Shown: positions 15,220 to 20,867 of the stretch, one piece after another
Position numbering within the stretch: position 1 is the first letter of the stretch
Layout: each line of letters starts with the position of its first letter
DNA from: a virus
IMG/VR virus record: IMGVR_UViG_3300035228_000973
Location: 1 to 20,867 of that record
Length of the DNA: 20,867 nucleotides
Reading direction: 5' to 3' (one strand)
Translations under genes and position numbers: made by a program
The notes under the pieces: model-generated
Told to the model about the DNA's origin: nothing
Databases searched by the model: none
Seen by the model: the letters and a program-made list of their open reading frames with translations, nothing else

Positions 15220-16943
15220 TATTCTCCAAAAGATTCTCGTACAACAGAATAATTCTTGACTTTTTCTACATTGAGAGTTCTATCATACTTGTCATTAAGT
15301 TGTTCTTTATGAGAGATTACATAGATGGAAACACTATCATCAAAGTTTCTAAGGATCCAACCAAGATCACTACCACCTTGCTGATCTAAAGAACCATCAA
15401 AAATCTCATCTAGTATGAGGAGGTTAGTATCCACACTATTCTTAAGTTTAGCAATAGAGCGCCAAGTAAGCAACAAAGCAATATCGATACGAGCTTTCTC
15501 TCCTTCACTGAAAGAGGCATATGAGAATTGATCTCTATATCGAGACTTAATAGTTTCTTCAAAGTTTTCATCGAGACTAAAGTTAACATAAAATTCCATA
15601 CCTTGAAGATACTGATTAATCAGTTTATTCATTGTAGGAAGATATTTCCTTATTATTCTAGTCTTAATTCCATTGTCTTTCAATAGTTGAGAGGCAACAC
15701 TTAATACATCTTTATCTTTTTTAGATTCAGATAATTGAAAATTTAATTCTTTTTTATCGCCAACTAAATTTTCTAGTTTAACGTATGCTTCTTTTTTATC
15801 TACACCCTCAGTCTCCAAGTCTTTAATCTCTACATCAACTTCACCGATACTTTTACGAAGTTGATTTACTTTAAAGTTTGCTTGAGAAATTATGTTATTA
15901 CTATTAGTAATTTCCTCAGAAAGTTCATTCCATTTAGTAAAACGATTTTCTTCTTCACCAATAGCAGAGAGGATATCATTGTATCCTACAAGCATTTCAT
16001 CTATTTTATTTTTGCCAGAAGTGAGTTTATCTGTTCTGAGTTGATCAGAAATGTCTTGAGTACATGTAGGACAGACATGATTCTTTTCAAAAAACTCATG
16101 CTCCTTTTGGCATGTTTTTAATTTAGAACTTAATTTAATAAGAAAAGTATTTAATTTTTTAAGTTTATTAGATGATGTAGAGTACTCAGTGATTTGTGCT
16201 TTGATATTCTCAATGTCTTTATTTGTTTTTTCAATAAGAAGATATTGAGAATTTTCACTATTAACCAAGTCTATAATCTTTTCTTCTTTTTTAACTATGT
16301 CTGCCTTATTCTTTTTATCCAGATCTACAAGATAATTTTTTTGTAATTGAATTTTTTCGTTAAGAAGATCTAGTTGATAATCAAACTCTTTTAATTCATC
16401 TCTGTTCTCTCGAATTTTATCTTTAAGAACTACGTTCATCGTAGAGAAAATTTGAATATCCAAGATGTCTTCAATGATCTCACGACGTTGTACAACAGGT
16501 AAACGCATGAAAGGAACAAACGTTGAAGAACCAAGCACCACAATTTGTGTGAATGATTTGTAATTCATCTTGAGTATATTTTGCTCAAGATTTTTCTGCT
16601 GATCTACTGTTGTACTCTCTTGATTCCACAATTGATCGTTACAATAGACTTCAAACACATTAGGTTTGATACCACGAATAACTTTATATTCGTTTTTACC
16701 AATACTAAATTCAATCTCAGTTATACAATCCTTTTCATTGATACTATTAACAAGCATCGGTTTGTTAATTTTACGAAAAGGTTTTCCAAATAAAGAAAAG
16801 GTAAGAGCATCCAAAATGGTACTCTTACCTGCTCCGTTTTCTCCAACGATTAAATTTGTTTTGTTCTTACAAATATCAACTTCGGTAAAATTATTTCCTG
16901 TAGACAAGAAATTTTTCCATCGAATTTTTTTAAAACTGATCAT
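15219..16943 (-). CDS. 46: Recombination endonuclease ATPase subunit, T4 gp46-like (SbcC/Rad50)
   Basis: SMC-like ATPase that with gp47 resects DNA ends for UvsX loading and, in T4, degrades host DNA. It is 574 aa (T4 gp46 is 560). Walker A GENGAGKS is at 34-41. Long coiled-coil arms flank the zinc-hook CPTC at 291-294. The signature FSEGEKARIDIA begins near residue 478 and Walker B LLILDE ends near 513. Coiled-coil composition (K/E/L/N rich) is obvious between about 170 and 430. The ATG at 16943 lies 14 nt inside the end of the DUF3110 gene. The catalytic partner gp47 is two genes upstream in the same operon. Confidence 0.96.
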   Translation of the reverse strand: MISFKKIRWKNFLSTGNNFTEVDICKNKTNLIVGENGAGKSTILDALTFSLFGKPFRKINKPMLVNSINEKDCITEIEFSIGKNEYKVIRGIKPNVFEVYCNDQLWNQESTTVDQQKNLEQNILKMNYKSFTQIVVLGSSTFVPFMRLPVVQRREIIEDILDIQIFSTMNVVLKDKIRENRDELKEFDYQLDLLNEKIQLQKNYLVDLDKKNKADIVKKEEKIIDLVNSENSQYLLIEKTNKDIENIKAQITEYSTSSNKLKKLNTFLIKLSSKLKTCQKEHEFFEKNHVCPTCTQDISDQLRTDKLTSGKNKIDEMLVGYNDILSAIGEEENRFTKWNELSEEITNSNNIISQANFKVNQLRKSIGEVDVEIKDLETEGVDKKEAYVKLENLVGDKKELNFQLSESKKDKDVLSVASQLLKDNGIKTRIIRKYLPTMNKLINQYLQGMEFYVNFSLDENFEETIKSRYRDQFSYASFSEGEKARIDIALLLTWRSIAKLKNSVDTNLLILDEIFDGSLDQQGGSDLGWILRNFDDSVSIYVISHKEQLNDKYDRTLNVEKVKNYSVVRESFGE

Positions 16944-17208
16944 GCGGCAATTTTTTCGGGGGAATCAAGAGATCATCTGAAGTGATTATAGCATATTTTT
17001 GTTCTCTTTCAATACATGCCATACATATTGTTGTTTTTTCTACTTCAGTAACCTTCAAAGGCAATTTTTTTTCTGAGATATCATCTATCATGATATTATA
17101 TCGATCTGCATCATCATACTCTTCAAAGATTGGTATAACTTGTTCACCATAATCATTGATTACAGTAAAGACTCCAGATTCTTTTCCTTTAAGAGTAAGA
17201 ATATACAC
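16930..17208 (-). CDS. DUF3110-like protein between gp47 and gp46
   Basis: 92 aa if translation starts at the GTG at 17208, which overlaps the gp47 stop by one base; a TTG at 17223 would add five residues but overlaps gp47 more. The sequence shows YILTLKGKESGVFTVIND near the N-terminus and the hallmark FEEYDDADRY near residues 28-37, followed by a strand-helix second half ending in LIPPKKLP. The ESG-x-x-TV then FE-x-x-DDA-x-RY pattern is that of DUF3110, a small family found mainly in cyanobacteria, where its role is unknown. Its insertion between the two subunits of the recombination nuclease is notable. It overlaps gp46 by 14 nt, so it is co-translated with both. Confidence 0.8.
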   Translation of the reverse strand: MYILTLKGKESGVFTVINDYGEQVIPIFEEYDDADRYNIMIDDISEKKLPLKVTEVEKTTICMACIEREQKYAIITSDDLLIPPKKLPHDQF

Positions 17209-18251
17209 TATGATATCTCGCAACTTTCAATATATAGAGACTTCATCAAATTCTTAAGATCGGATTTACTTACGGACATTTCTACCTCGTCAATATATTC
17301 ACTAAGAAGTGTCATGGTATCTTTGATCTCAACATCAACAGAAGAATTTTCTAAATCTTCATCGATAAGAGTTTCAGCAATCTTTACATCATGTACACCT
17401 ACGTTGTAAAGACGATCAACCAATGTCTCGAACATGTGGTAATCAGTTTTGTTTTCGACGATAACTTTAATGAACTTGTTTTTATAACTAGACACATCTT
17501 GTTTGTTGTAGTCCACACTGGTGTCGTCATAGAAGATCTTCTCAAAGATTTCGTATGGATTTGCGACAAACTTAAGTCGATCACTTTCAGTATCGTAGAT
17601 ATGGAATCCGCGAGCGTCTTTATAATCATTCCAAAACATCTGATAAGGATTGCCTAGGTACTGGACGTTACCCTTTTTAGATTTATGGTGATAGTGTCCA
17701 GACCACACACGTTTGAAACGATGGAATAAACTAGCATCCATACCATGATCCATTTTCATGCCTGGTGTAATCTCAAACCCAGAAAGTTCTAGATGTCCAC
17801 AAATATTGTCTGCTTCACTAGTCTCAAGTAAGTTTAGAATCTCTTCTTGATTCTCTCTATTAATCCAAGGGAGCATCAGGAATTTCTTAGTACCAAGTTT
17901 TAAATGCTTAGGTTCAGAATAGATCTTGATATTATCATACTGCTTAAGAAGTAACTCTGGTGAGTTAATCTTATTAGTGTTCTTGTAGTACACACAATGA
18001 TTGCCGAGCAGCATGTGTATATCATAATTTTTTAATCTATCGAAATAATTAGTCGTAACTCGATTACATACATTGTAATCCATAGACTTTCGGTTATCAA
18101 AAGTGTCGCCAAGGTCAATGATCGTTGAGATACCTTCCTTCTCAAGAGTTGGGAAAAAAATATCATCATAAAATTGTTGCCAGTAGTTCCAGAACGCTAA
18201 AGAACCTTTACGTCCATCTAGATGTTGGTCAGTGATTAACGCAATTTTCAA
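17208..18251 (-). CDS. 47: Recombination endonuclease, T4 gp47-like (SbcD/Mre11)
   Basis: Mn-dependent calcineurin-like phosphoesterase that forms the nuclease part of the gp46/gp47 complex. It is 347 aa (T4 gp47 is 339). The metal-binding motifs are in family order: D8 and H10 in DQHLD, D49 in LGDTFDNR, N84-H85 in LLGNHC (the usual final D of GNHD is C here), H153 in CGHLEL, and H186 and H188 in SGHYHH. The capping domain follows. The ATG overlaps the preceding stop as ATGA, and the stop meets the DUF3110 start. The GNHC in place of GNHD also occurs in related phage enzymes as far as I recall; the metal-coordinating N and H are kept, so activity is expected. Confidence 0.95.
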   Translation of the reverse strand: MKIALITDQHLDGRKGSLAFWNYWQQFYDDIFFPTLEKEGISTIIDLGDTFDNRKSMDYNVCNRVTTNYFDRLKNYDIHMLLGNHCVYYKNTNKINSPELLLKQYDNIKIYSEPKHLKLGTKKFLMLPWINRENQEEILNLLETSEADNICGHLELSGFEITPGMKMDHGMDASLFHRFKRVWSGHYHHKSKKGNVQYLGNPYQMFWNDYKDARGFHIYDTESDRLKFVANPYEIFEKIFYDDTSVDYNKQDVSSYKNKFIKVIVENKTDYHMFETLVDRLYNVGVHDVKIAETLIDEDLENSSVDVEIKDTMTLLSEYIDEVEMSVSKSDLKNLMKSLYIESCEIS

Positions 18252-18526
18252 AGTTTAACACCCATAGCAGCAGAAGTAACAAAGGAATAATCATCTAGTG
18301 TTCCATCTTGTAAACACTTAAGATGCCATCGTGTCATCTGAGCAACTCCATCTTCAGTAGCACCAGTAATAAAGTTAGCACCGAAGGGTTCTTTCAATAC
18401 ACTGGTATAAAGACCGAACATAGTTTTCTTGACATAGAAAGCATCATCAATCCAAACCTGATCCTCAGGAATAGTTTTTTCGATAGTAGGATTAGATCCT
18501 AGACTAGTTGCTAATGTAGATGTCAT
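18248..18526 (-). CDS. 92-aa protein of unknown function between gp55 and gp47
   Basis: Starts at the ATG at 18526 in an ATGA overlap with gp55 and ends in another with gp47. The N-terminal 20 or so residues are polar and flexible (MTSTLATSLGSNPTIEKTIP). The rest contains VWIDDAFYVKKTMFGLYTSV, then FGANFITGATEDGVAQMTRWHL and DDYSFVTSAAMGVKL, suggesting a small mixed alpha/beta fold. No family recognised. A gene of this size in this place is, from memory, usual in cyanomyoviruses. Coupling to gp55 and gp47 suggests a role in the late switch or recombination, but this is only from position. Confidence 0.82.
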   Translation of the reverse strand: MTSTLATSLGSNPTIEKTIPEDQVWIDDAFYVKKTMFGLYTSVLKEPFGANFITGATEDGVAQMTRWHLKCLQDGTLDDYSFVTSAAMGVKL

Positions 18527-19017
18527 CGGTTCATTCTTGTTTCAATGTTTTCTTTAATACTACCCATATCAGAATAAGAAGCATTCATGCCTGCCATGTC
18601 ACCTTCATACTTATCTGTATGCATAATCTCTTGGTGACCTGAACGTTCAAGGATCTTACCCTTGATCTCCAGTTGCTTCTTCTCCTTCTGTATGCGTCTC
18701 AGGAAAGCGTAGTAGATAATCTGGGTGAAGTATGCAAAAGGATTAGAACTCTTCTCTGGGTCGAAGTTATCGATGTATTGTAGGCAGTTCTCAATGCCGT
18801 CACAAATCATGTCCTCACGGAACATGTAGTTAACAAAGTTTGGTTTATATGACAAGTGTGTAGCAATTTTTAAAAAGCATTCACCCAAATAATTTGTGAC
18901 TCTTGGTCTTGGTTTCTCTTGTTCTTTTGCCAGGATGACTTTATTACGATACTCAGTAATAGCAGCAAGGAACTCTTTGTTATTTACATAGTACTCTTTG
19001 TTTTTGGTCCTTGTCAT
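18523..19017 (-). CDS. 55: Late-transcription sigma factor, T4 gp55-like
   Basis: Divergent small sigma factor that directs host RNA polymerase to late promoters and in T4 works with the gp45 clamp. It is 164 aa (T4 gp55 is 185). The N-terminal YYVNNKEFLAAITEYR matches the T4 opening YNYVNNKELLQAI. The core sigma region-2 block is MICDGIENCLQYIDNFDPEKS, then NPFAYFTQIIYYAFLRRIQKEKK, where T4 has [23 protein letters not shown]. A consensus promoter (TTGACA, 17 bp, TATACT) lies just upstream, so gp55 is made by the unmodified host polymerase before the late phase. The predicted leader is only about 17 nt, with AGGA at its 5' end. It heads the gp55-gp47-gp46 block. Confidence 0.95.
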   Translation of the reverse strand: MTRTKNKEYYVNNKEFLAAITEYRNKVILAKEQEKPRPRVTNYLGECFLKIATHLSYKPNFVNYMFREDMICDGIENCLQYIDNFDPEKSSNPFAYFTQIIYYAFLRRIQKEKKQLEIKGKILERSGHQEIMHTDKYEGDMAGMNASYSDMGSIKENIETRMNR

Positions 19018-19040
19018 TTTACTTTTTTATTCCTGATACT

Positions 19041-19069
19041 AGTATACTTGATTGAAGACATTTTGTCAA
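19041..19069 (-). promoter_or_regulatory. Sigma70-type promoter for gp55
   Basis: Read on the minus strand: -35 TTGACA at 19069-19064 (6/6 match), a 17-bp spacer, and -10 TATACT at 19046-19041 (5/6). The predicted start near 19034 leaves a leader of about 17 nt before the gp55 ATG. This is the best leftward promoter in the window and would be read by the unmodified host polymerase. Confidence 0.85.
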
Positions 19070-19080
19070 CATGATCAAAG

Positions 19081-19095
19081 GGGCTTGACAAACCC
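19081..19095. promoter_or_regulatory. 15-bp near-palindrome overlapping the rightward -35 box
   Basis: GGGCTTGACAAACCC: seven-base arms around a central A, with one mismatched pair (C/A at 19084/19092). It covers the rightward -35 and lies 11 bp from the leftward -35. The symmetry suits a dimeric repressor site between divergent promoters, but it may be chance. Confidence 0.3.
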
Positions 19096-19113
19096 TCAGA
19101 AACTCAGTACAAT
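19085..19113 (+). promoter_or_regulatory. Sigma70-type promoter pointing right, opposite to all genes
   Basis: On the plus strand: -35 TTGACA at 19085-19090 (6/6), a 17-bp spacer, -10 TACAAT at 19108-19113 (5/6), with predicted start near 19120. It is back to back with the gp55 promoter; the two -35 boxes are 15 bp apart. No protein gene lies downstream on this strand, but an intrinsic terminator does (19157-19183). Confidence 0.75.
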
Positions 19114-19128
19114 AACTCTGTAAGGGTT
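19091..19128 (-). other. Imperfect 10-bp hairpin after the uvsW / Sm-like block
   Basis: Arms at 19091-19100 and 19117-19128 (AACCCT + CAGA pairing with TCTG + AGGGTT, with a 2-nt bulge). On the minus strand only TTT follows, so it is at best a weak terminator or a 3'-end protecting hairpin for the transcript from uvsW. Confidence 0.35.
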
Positions 19129-19183
19129 CAAAAGATAACTGTATCTATTAGCTTCTCTTGAATAGAGATTCAAGATTTTTTTT
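19120..19183 (+). ncRNA. Predicted small RNA of about 64 nt, antisense to the end of an Sm-like gene
   Basis: Bounded by the rightward promoter (start near 19120, plus or minus 2) and an intrinsic terminator ending at 19183. Inside are a short hairpin AGATA-ACTG-TATCT (19133-19146), a short single-stranded linker and the terminator stem CTTGAAT/ATTCAAG. The last 36 nt are antisense to the final codons of the gene at 19148-19552 and the rest to its 3' untranslated region. There is no open reading frame of note. Promoter, length and terminator together make a complete small-RNA gene; expression is not shown. Not recognised as a known RNA family. Confidence 0.55.
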
Positions 19184-19552
19184 GACTTCATCTACACTAC
19201 CCACATAACCATTGTTTTTTAGTTTATTGGGTTTCACATTAATTTCATCATGATCATCATCTTCATCTGTATCTTCTACATTACTAATATAAAAGTTCTT
19301 TATTCTTTCATCTAGTTCTGACATTGTAACTATTTGATTCATCTTAATAATAAAGATATCATCATAAGATGATCTAATCCATTCTTTTAAAATAAAACCA
19401 TCAACATTCTTTCCACGTTTATTTTTTTTATAGTTTTCAACAACCATAGGATTTTCTATTAGTAAAGAATCTTCATCAGGTAAATAACATACCTTTGCTA
19501 TGAGTTCTTCACCAGTAGATAATTTTATTGTTGAATAGAATTCTTCTTCCAT
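19148..19552 (-). CDS. Sm-like N-terminal domain protein, paralogue C
   Basis: A 134-aa protein of unknown function starting 1 nt after the uvsW stop. The N-terminal part has FYSTIKLSTGEELIAKV (about 5-21), then LLIENPMVVENYK and, after a KKNKRGK loop, DDIFIIKMNQIVTM. The K-L-x-x-G-E-E-L-I-A-K-V / ENP / I-V order matches the two small proteins upstream of gp43 and suggests an Sm/LSm-type small beta barrel. The C-terminal 45 residues are acidic (DTDEDDDHDE) then basic, probably flexible, and end SLFKRS. The last 36 nt of the gene are covered, on the other strand, by a predicted plus-strand small RNA and its terminator. Family by eye; an RNA-binding role is inference. Confidence 0.8.
   Translation of the reverse strand: MEEEFYSTIKLSTGEELIAKVCYLPDEDSLLIENPMVVENYKKNKRGKNVDGFILKEWIRSSYDDIFIIKMNQIVTMSELDERIKNFYISNVEDTDEDDDHDEINVKPNKLKNNGYVGSVDEVKKNLESLFKRS
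19157..19183 (+). terminator. Intrinsic terminator, plus strand
   Basis: Perfect 7-bp stem CTTGAAT (19157-19163) / ATTCAAG (19168-19174) with an AGAG loop, then one A and eight T (19176-19183). The stem lies inside the coding end of the minus-strand gene, where no terminator is needed for any plus-strand protein gene. Confidence 0.7.
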
Positions 19553-19553
19553 A

Positions 19554-20867
19554 TTATTTTCTTAGATCTATTTTTAGTTTTTCATATTTGAAATTCTCTT
19601 CTTGATAGATCTTCACTCTTTCGTATAGATGTCTTAAAGTGTAATTAGATCTTGTTTCGTTAGAGATGTCATCAGCAATATCATAAAGTGTTGCTATGGT
19701 TTTTCCTTCTCCCTTCCTTAAGACTCTACCAATTGATTGTAGATTACGAACTCTAGATTTAGAAGGTGATGCGAAGATAATATTATGCAAACGTTTAATG
19801 TTAATGCCTGTGGAGAAAGTTCCGTAAGAAGCAATAATCACTGCGTTGTTTTCTGTTTCAGCAATCTGACGTACTTCTTCTCTTGAGTCAACGTCAACTG
19901 AACCATGGACGAAGAATACTTTTCTATCGTCCGCTACCACATTATTTATCATCTCATATAATGGTTCACCATGCTTCTCGACATAGTTGAATAGAACCAA
20001 TGTATTGCCATCTATATCTTTAACTAGATTCTTGATGAGGTTGTTTCTTTTTTGACATGTAACGAGATACTCCATTTCTGCATGATAGTCCTCAAAGTAT
20101 TGATACTCATGCTTACACATAAGAATTTTGATACGTAAGTTAGAAAGATATCCTTTCTTGATTAGATCATCAGTTCTTGTAACCTTCTCACAGGCACCGA
20201 AGAGACCCTCCAACACCCACTTGTGAGTCTTGCTACCATCTAGTGTACCTGTGAACCCAAAGCGATACTTAGCGTTGTGTAGCTTGGTCATGATGCCTGT
20301 CAGACTCTTCGACTTAAATAGATGTGCTTCATCACCGATAACACACTCAATGTCATCGAAGTATCTTTTGGGAAACTTATAGATTGATTGCCAGGTAGAT
20401 ATGACAACTGGTTTATCAGTATTCTTATCTTTGCCTGAATAAATGGTGTGACAATAGTCGTCTGCATTCCATCCATAGTCTTTAAAATCTTTTACCATCT
20501 GTTCTACTAGAGATGTAGTAGGAACAATCAATAGAATCTTTTTCTTTGTTGCAACATAGTATCTAACGATACTGTAGATCATTAATGATTTGCCAGATCC
20601 TGTGGGGGATACAAATAATCCTCTGTTGTTTTTGAGTGCTTGATAAACTGTACTATATTGATAGTCTCTAGGTGCATACTTAGAGATCTTATCCATGAAA
20701 ACTTTTACTCCACCAGGAGATACGAAATCATTAGACTCCTGTGCTTCTCCATACCATTCATTTTCTTCATATTCAATGCTGTAACGTTTTTCTCCTGCCC
20801 ATTGTTTTAGGTGGTTTAACAACCCACCATAAAGTTCGCCTGTACCTGGAGAGTACAAACGAATCAT
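19554..20867 (-). CDS. uvsW: UvsW superfamily 2 helicase, 5' end cut by window edge
   Basis: DNA/RNA helicase that unwinds R-loops and branched DNA and moves T4 from origin to recombination-dependent replication. 437 residues are visible. Helicase motifs: PTGSGKS at 88-94 (I), DEAH at 179-182 (II), GFTGT (III), VHGSVDVDSRE, ASYGTFSTGINI (V) and QSIGRVLR (VI). A Met codon lies exactly at the window edge, but it is unlikely to be the start: MIRLYSPGTGELYGGL aligns with the T4 segment WDGRIRLLDYNRLLPFGL, which is about 50 residues into that protein. The real start is therefore to the right of this window. The next gene follows after one base. Confidence 0.95.
   Translation of the reverse strand: MIRLYSPGTGELYGGLLNHLKQWAGEKRYSIEYEENEWYGEAQESNDFVSPGGVKVFMDKISKYAPRDYQYSTVYQALKNNRGLFVSPTGSGKSLMIYSIVRYYVATKKKILLIVPTTSLVEQMVKDFKDYGWNADDYCHTIYSGKDKNTDKPVVISTWQSIYKFPKRYFDDIECVIGDEAHLFKSKSLTGIMTKLHNAKYRFGFTGTLDGSKTHKWVLEGLFGACEKVTRTDDLIKKGYLSNLRIKILMCKHEYQYFEDYHAEMEYLVTCQKRNNLIKNLVKDIDGNTLVLFNYVEKHGEPLYEMINNVVADDRKVFFVHGSVDVDSREEVRQIAETENNAVIIASYGTFSTGINIKRLHNIIFASPSKSRVRNLQSIGRVLRKGEGKTIATLYDIADDISNETRSNYTLRHLYERVKIYQEENFKYEKLKIDLRK

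Noticed and set aside
17208-18251. GNHC instead of GNHD in gp47 as a sign of inactivation
   Set aside because: The metal-binding N and H and all other motifs are kept, so the enzyme is expected to work.
19148-19552. The 134-aa gene next to uvsW as UvsY
   Set aside because: Position suggested it, but the sequence shows beta strands and an acidic tail, not the helical, basic UvsY pattern.
19554-20867. Met at 20867 as the UvsW start
   Set aside because: It aligns inside the T4 protein about 50 residues from the N-terminus, and the frame touches the window edge.

Overview
The window reads as part of the replication, recombination and late-switch core of a T4-like myovirus that infects marine cyanobacteria (Synechococcus or Prochlorococcus). 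The evidence is the set and order of T4 core homologues (UvsW, gp55, gp47, gp46, gp45, gp44, gp62, RegA, gp43, UvsX, gp41), together with genes typical of cyanomyoviruses: a CobS-like AAA+ ATPase, an Hsp20, a DUF3110 protein whose family is essentially cyanobacterial, and a 2OG-Fe(II) oxygenase. The DNA is AT-rich and very compact. All 28 protein genes lie on the minus strand, so they are read from high to low coordinates, and many are joined by ATGA or similar start-stop overlaps. No tRNA, CRISPR array, insertion sequence or photosynthesis gene was seen, and no gene-free stretch exceeds about 160 bases.

Five blocks can be separated using promoters and terminators. (1) 20867-19148: uvsW (5' end cut by the window) and a small Sm-like protein. 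(2) 19069-14552: a consensus sigma70 promoter, then gp55 late sigma factor, an unknown, gp47, DUF3110, gp46, 2OG oxygenase and a terminator. (3) 14569-6471: a promoter, then a CobT-like VWA/metallopeptidase, CobS-like ATPase, two small proteins (one DUF3310), clamp gp45, clamp loader gp44, two small proteins, Dam methylase, a 47-aa protein, a 173-aa unknown, clamp loader gp62, RegA and a terminator. (4) 6470-5950: hsp20 with its own terminator. (5) 5971-1: a promoter, then two more Sm-like proteins, gp43 polymerase, UvsX, gp41 helicase and a MazG-like protein cut by the left edge.

Functionally, blocks 3 and 5 encode the replisome (polymerase, clamp, loader, helicase) with its translational repressor RegA. 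Blocks 1, 2 and 5 supply recombination-dependent replication (UvsW, UvsX, gp46/47). Block 2 supplies gp55, which with the clamp turns on late transcription.

The least expected signals are non-coding. A perfect -35 TTGACA with a 17-bp spacer and a good -10 points rightward at 19085-19113. It is followed about 45 bp later by a textbook intrinsic terminator, predicting a roughly 64-nt plus-strand small RNA antisense to the end of an Sm-like gene. A second candidate small RNA lies between regA and hsp20. Four transcription units share a TATACT -10 box placed 22-24 nt before the ATG, and two of these promoters place their -35 inside the preceding terminator hairpin.
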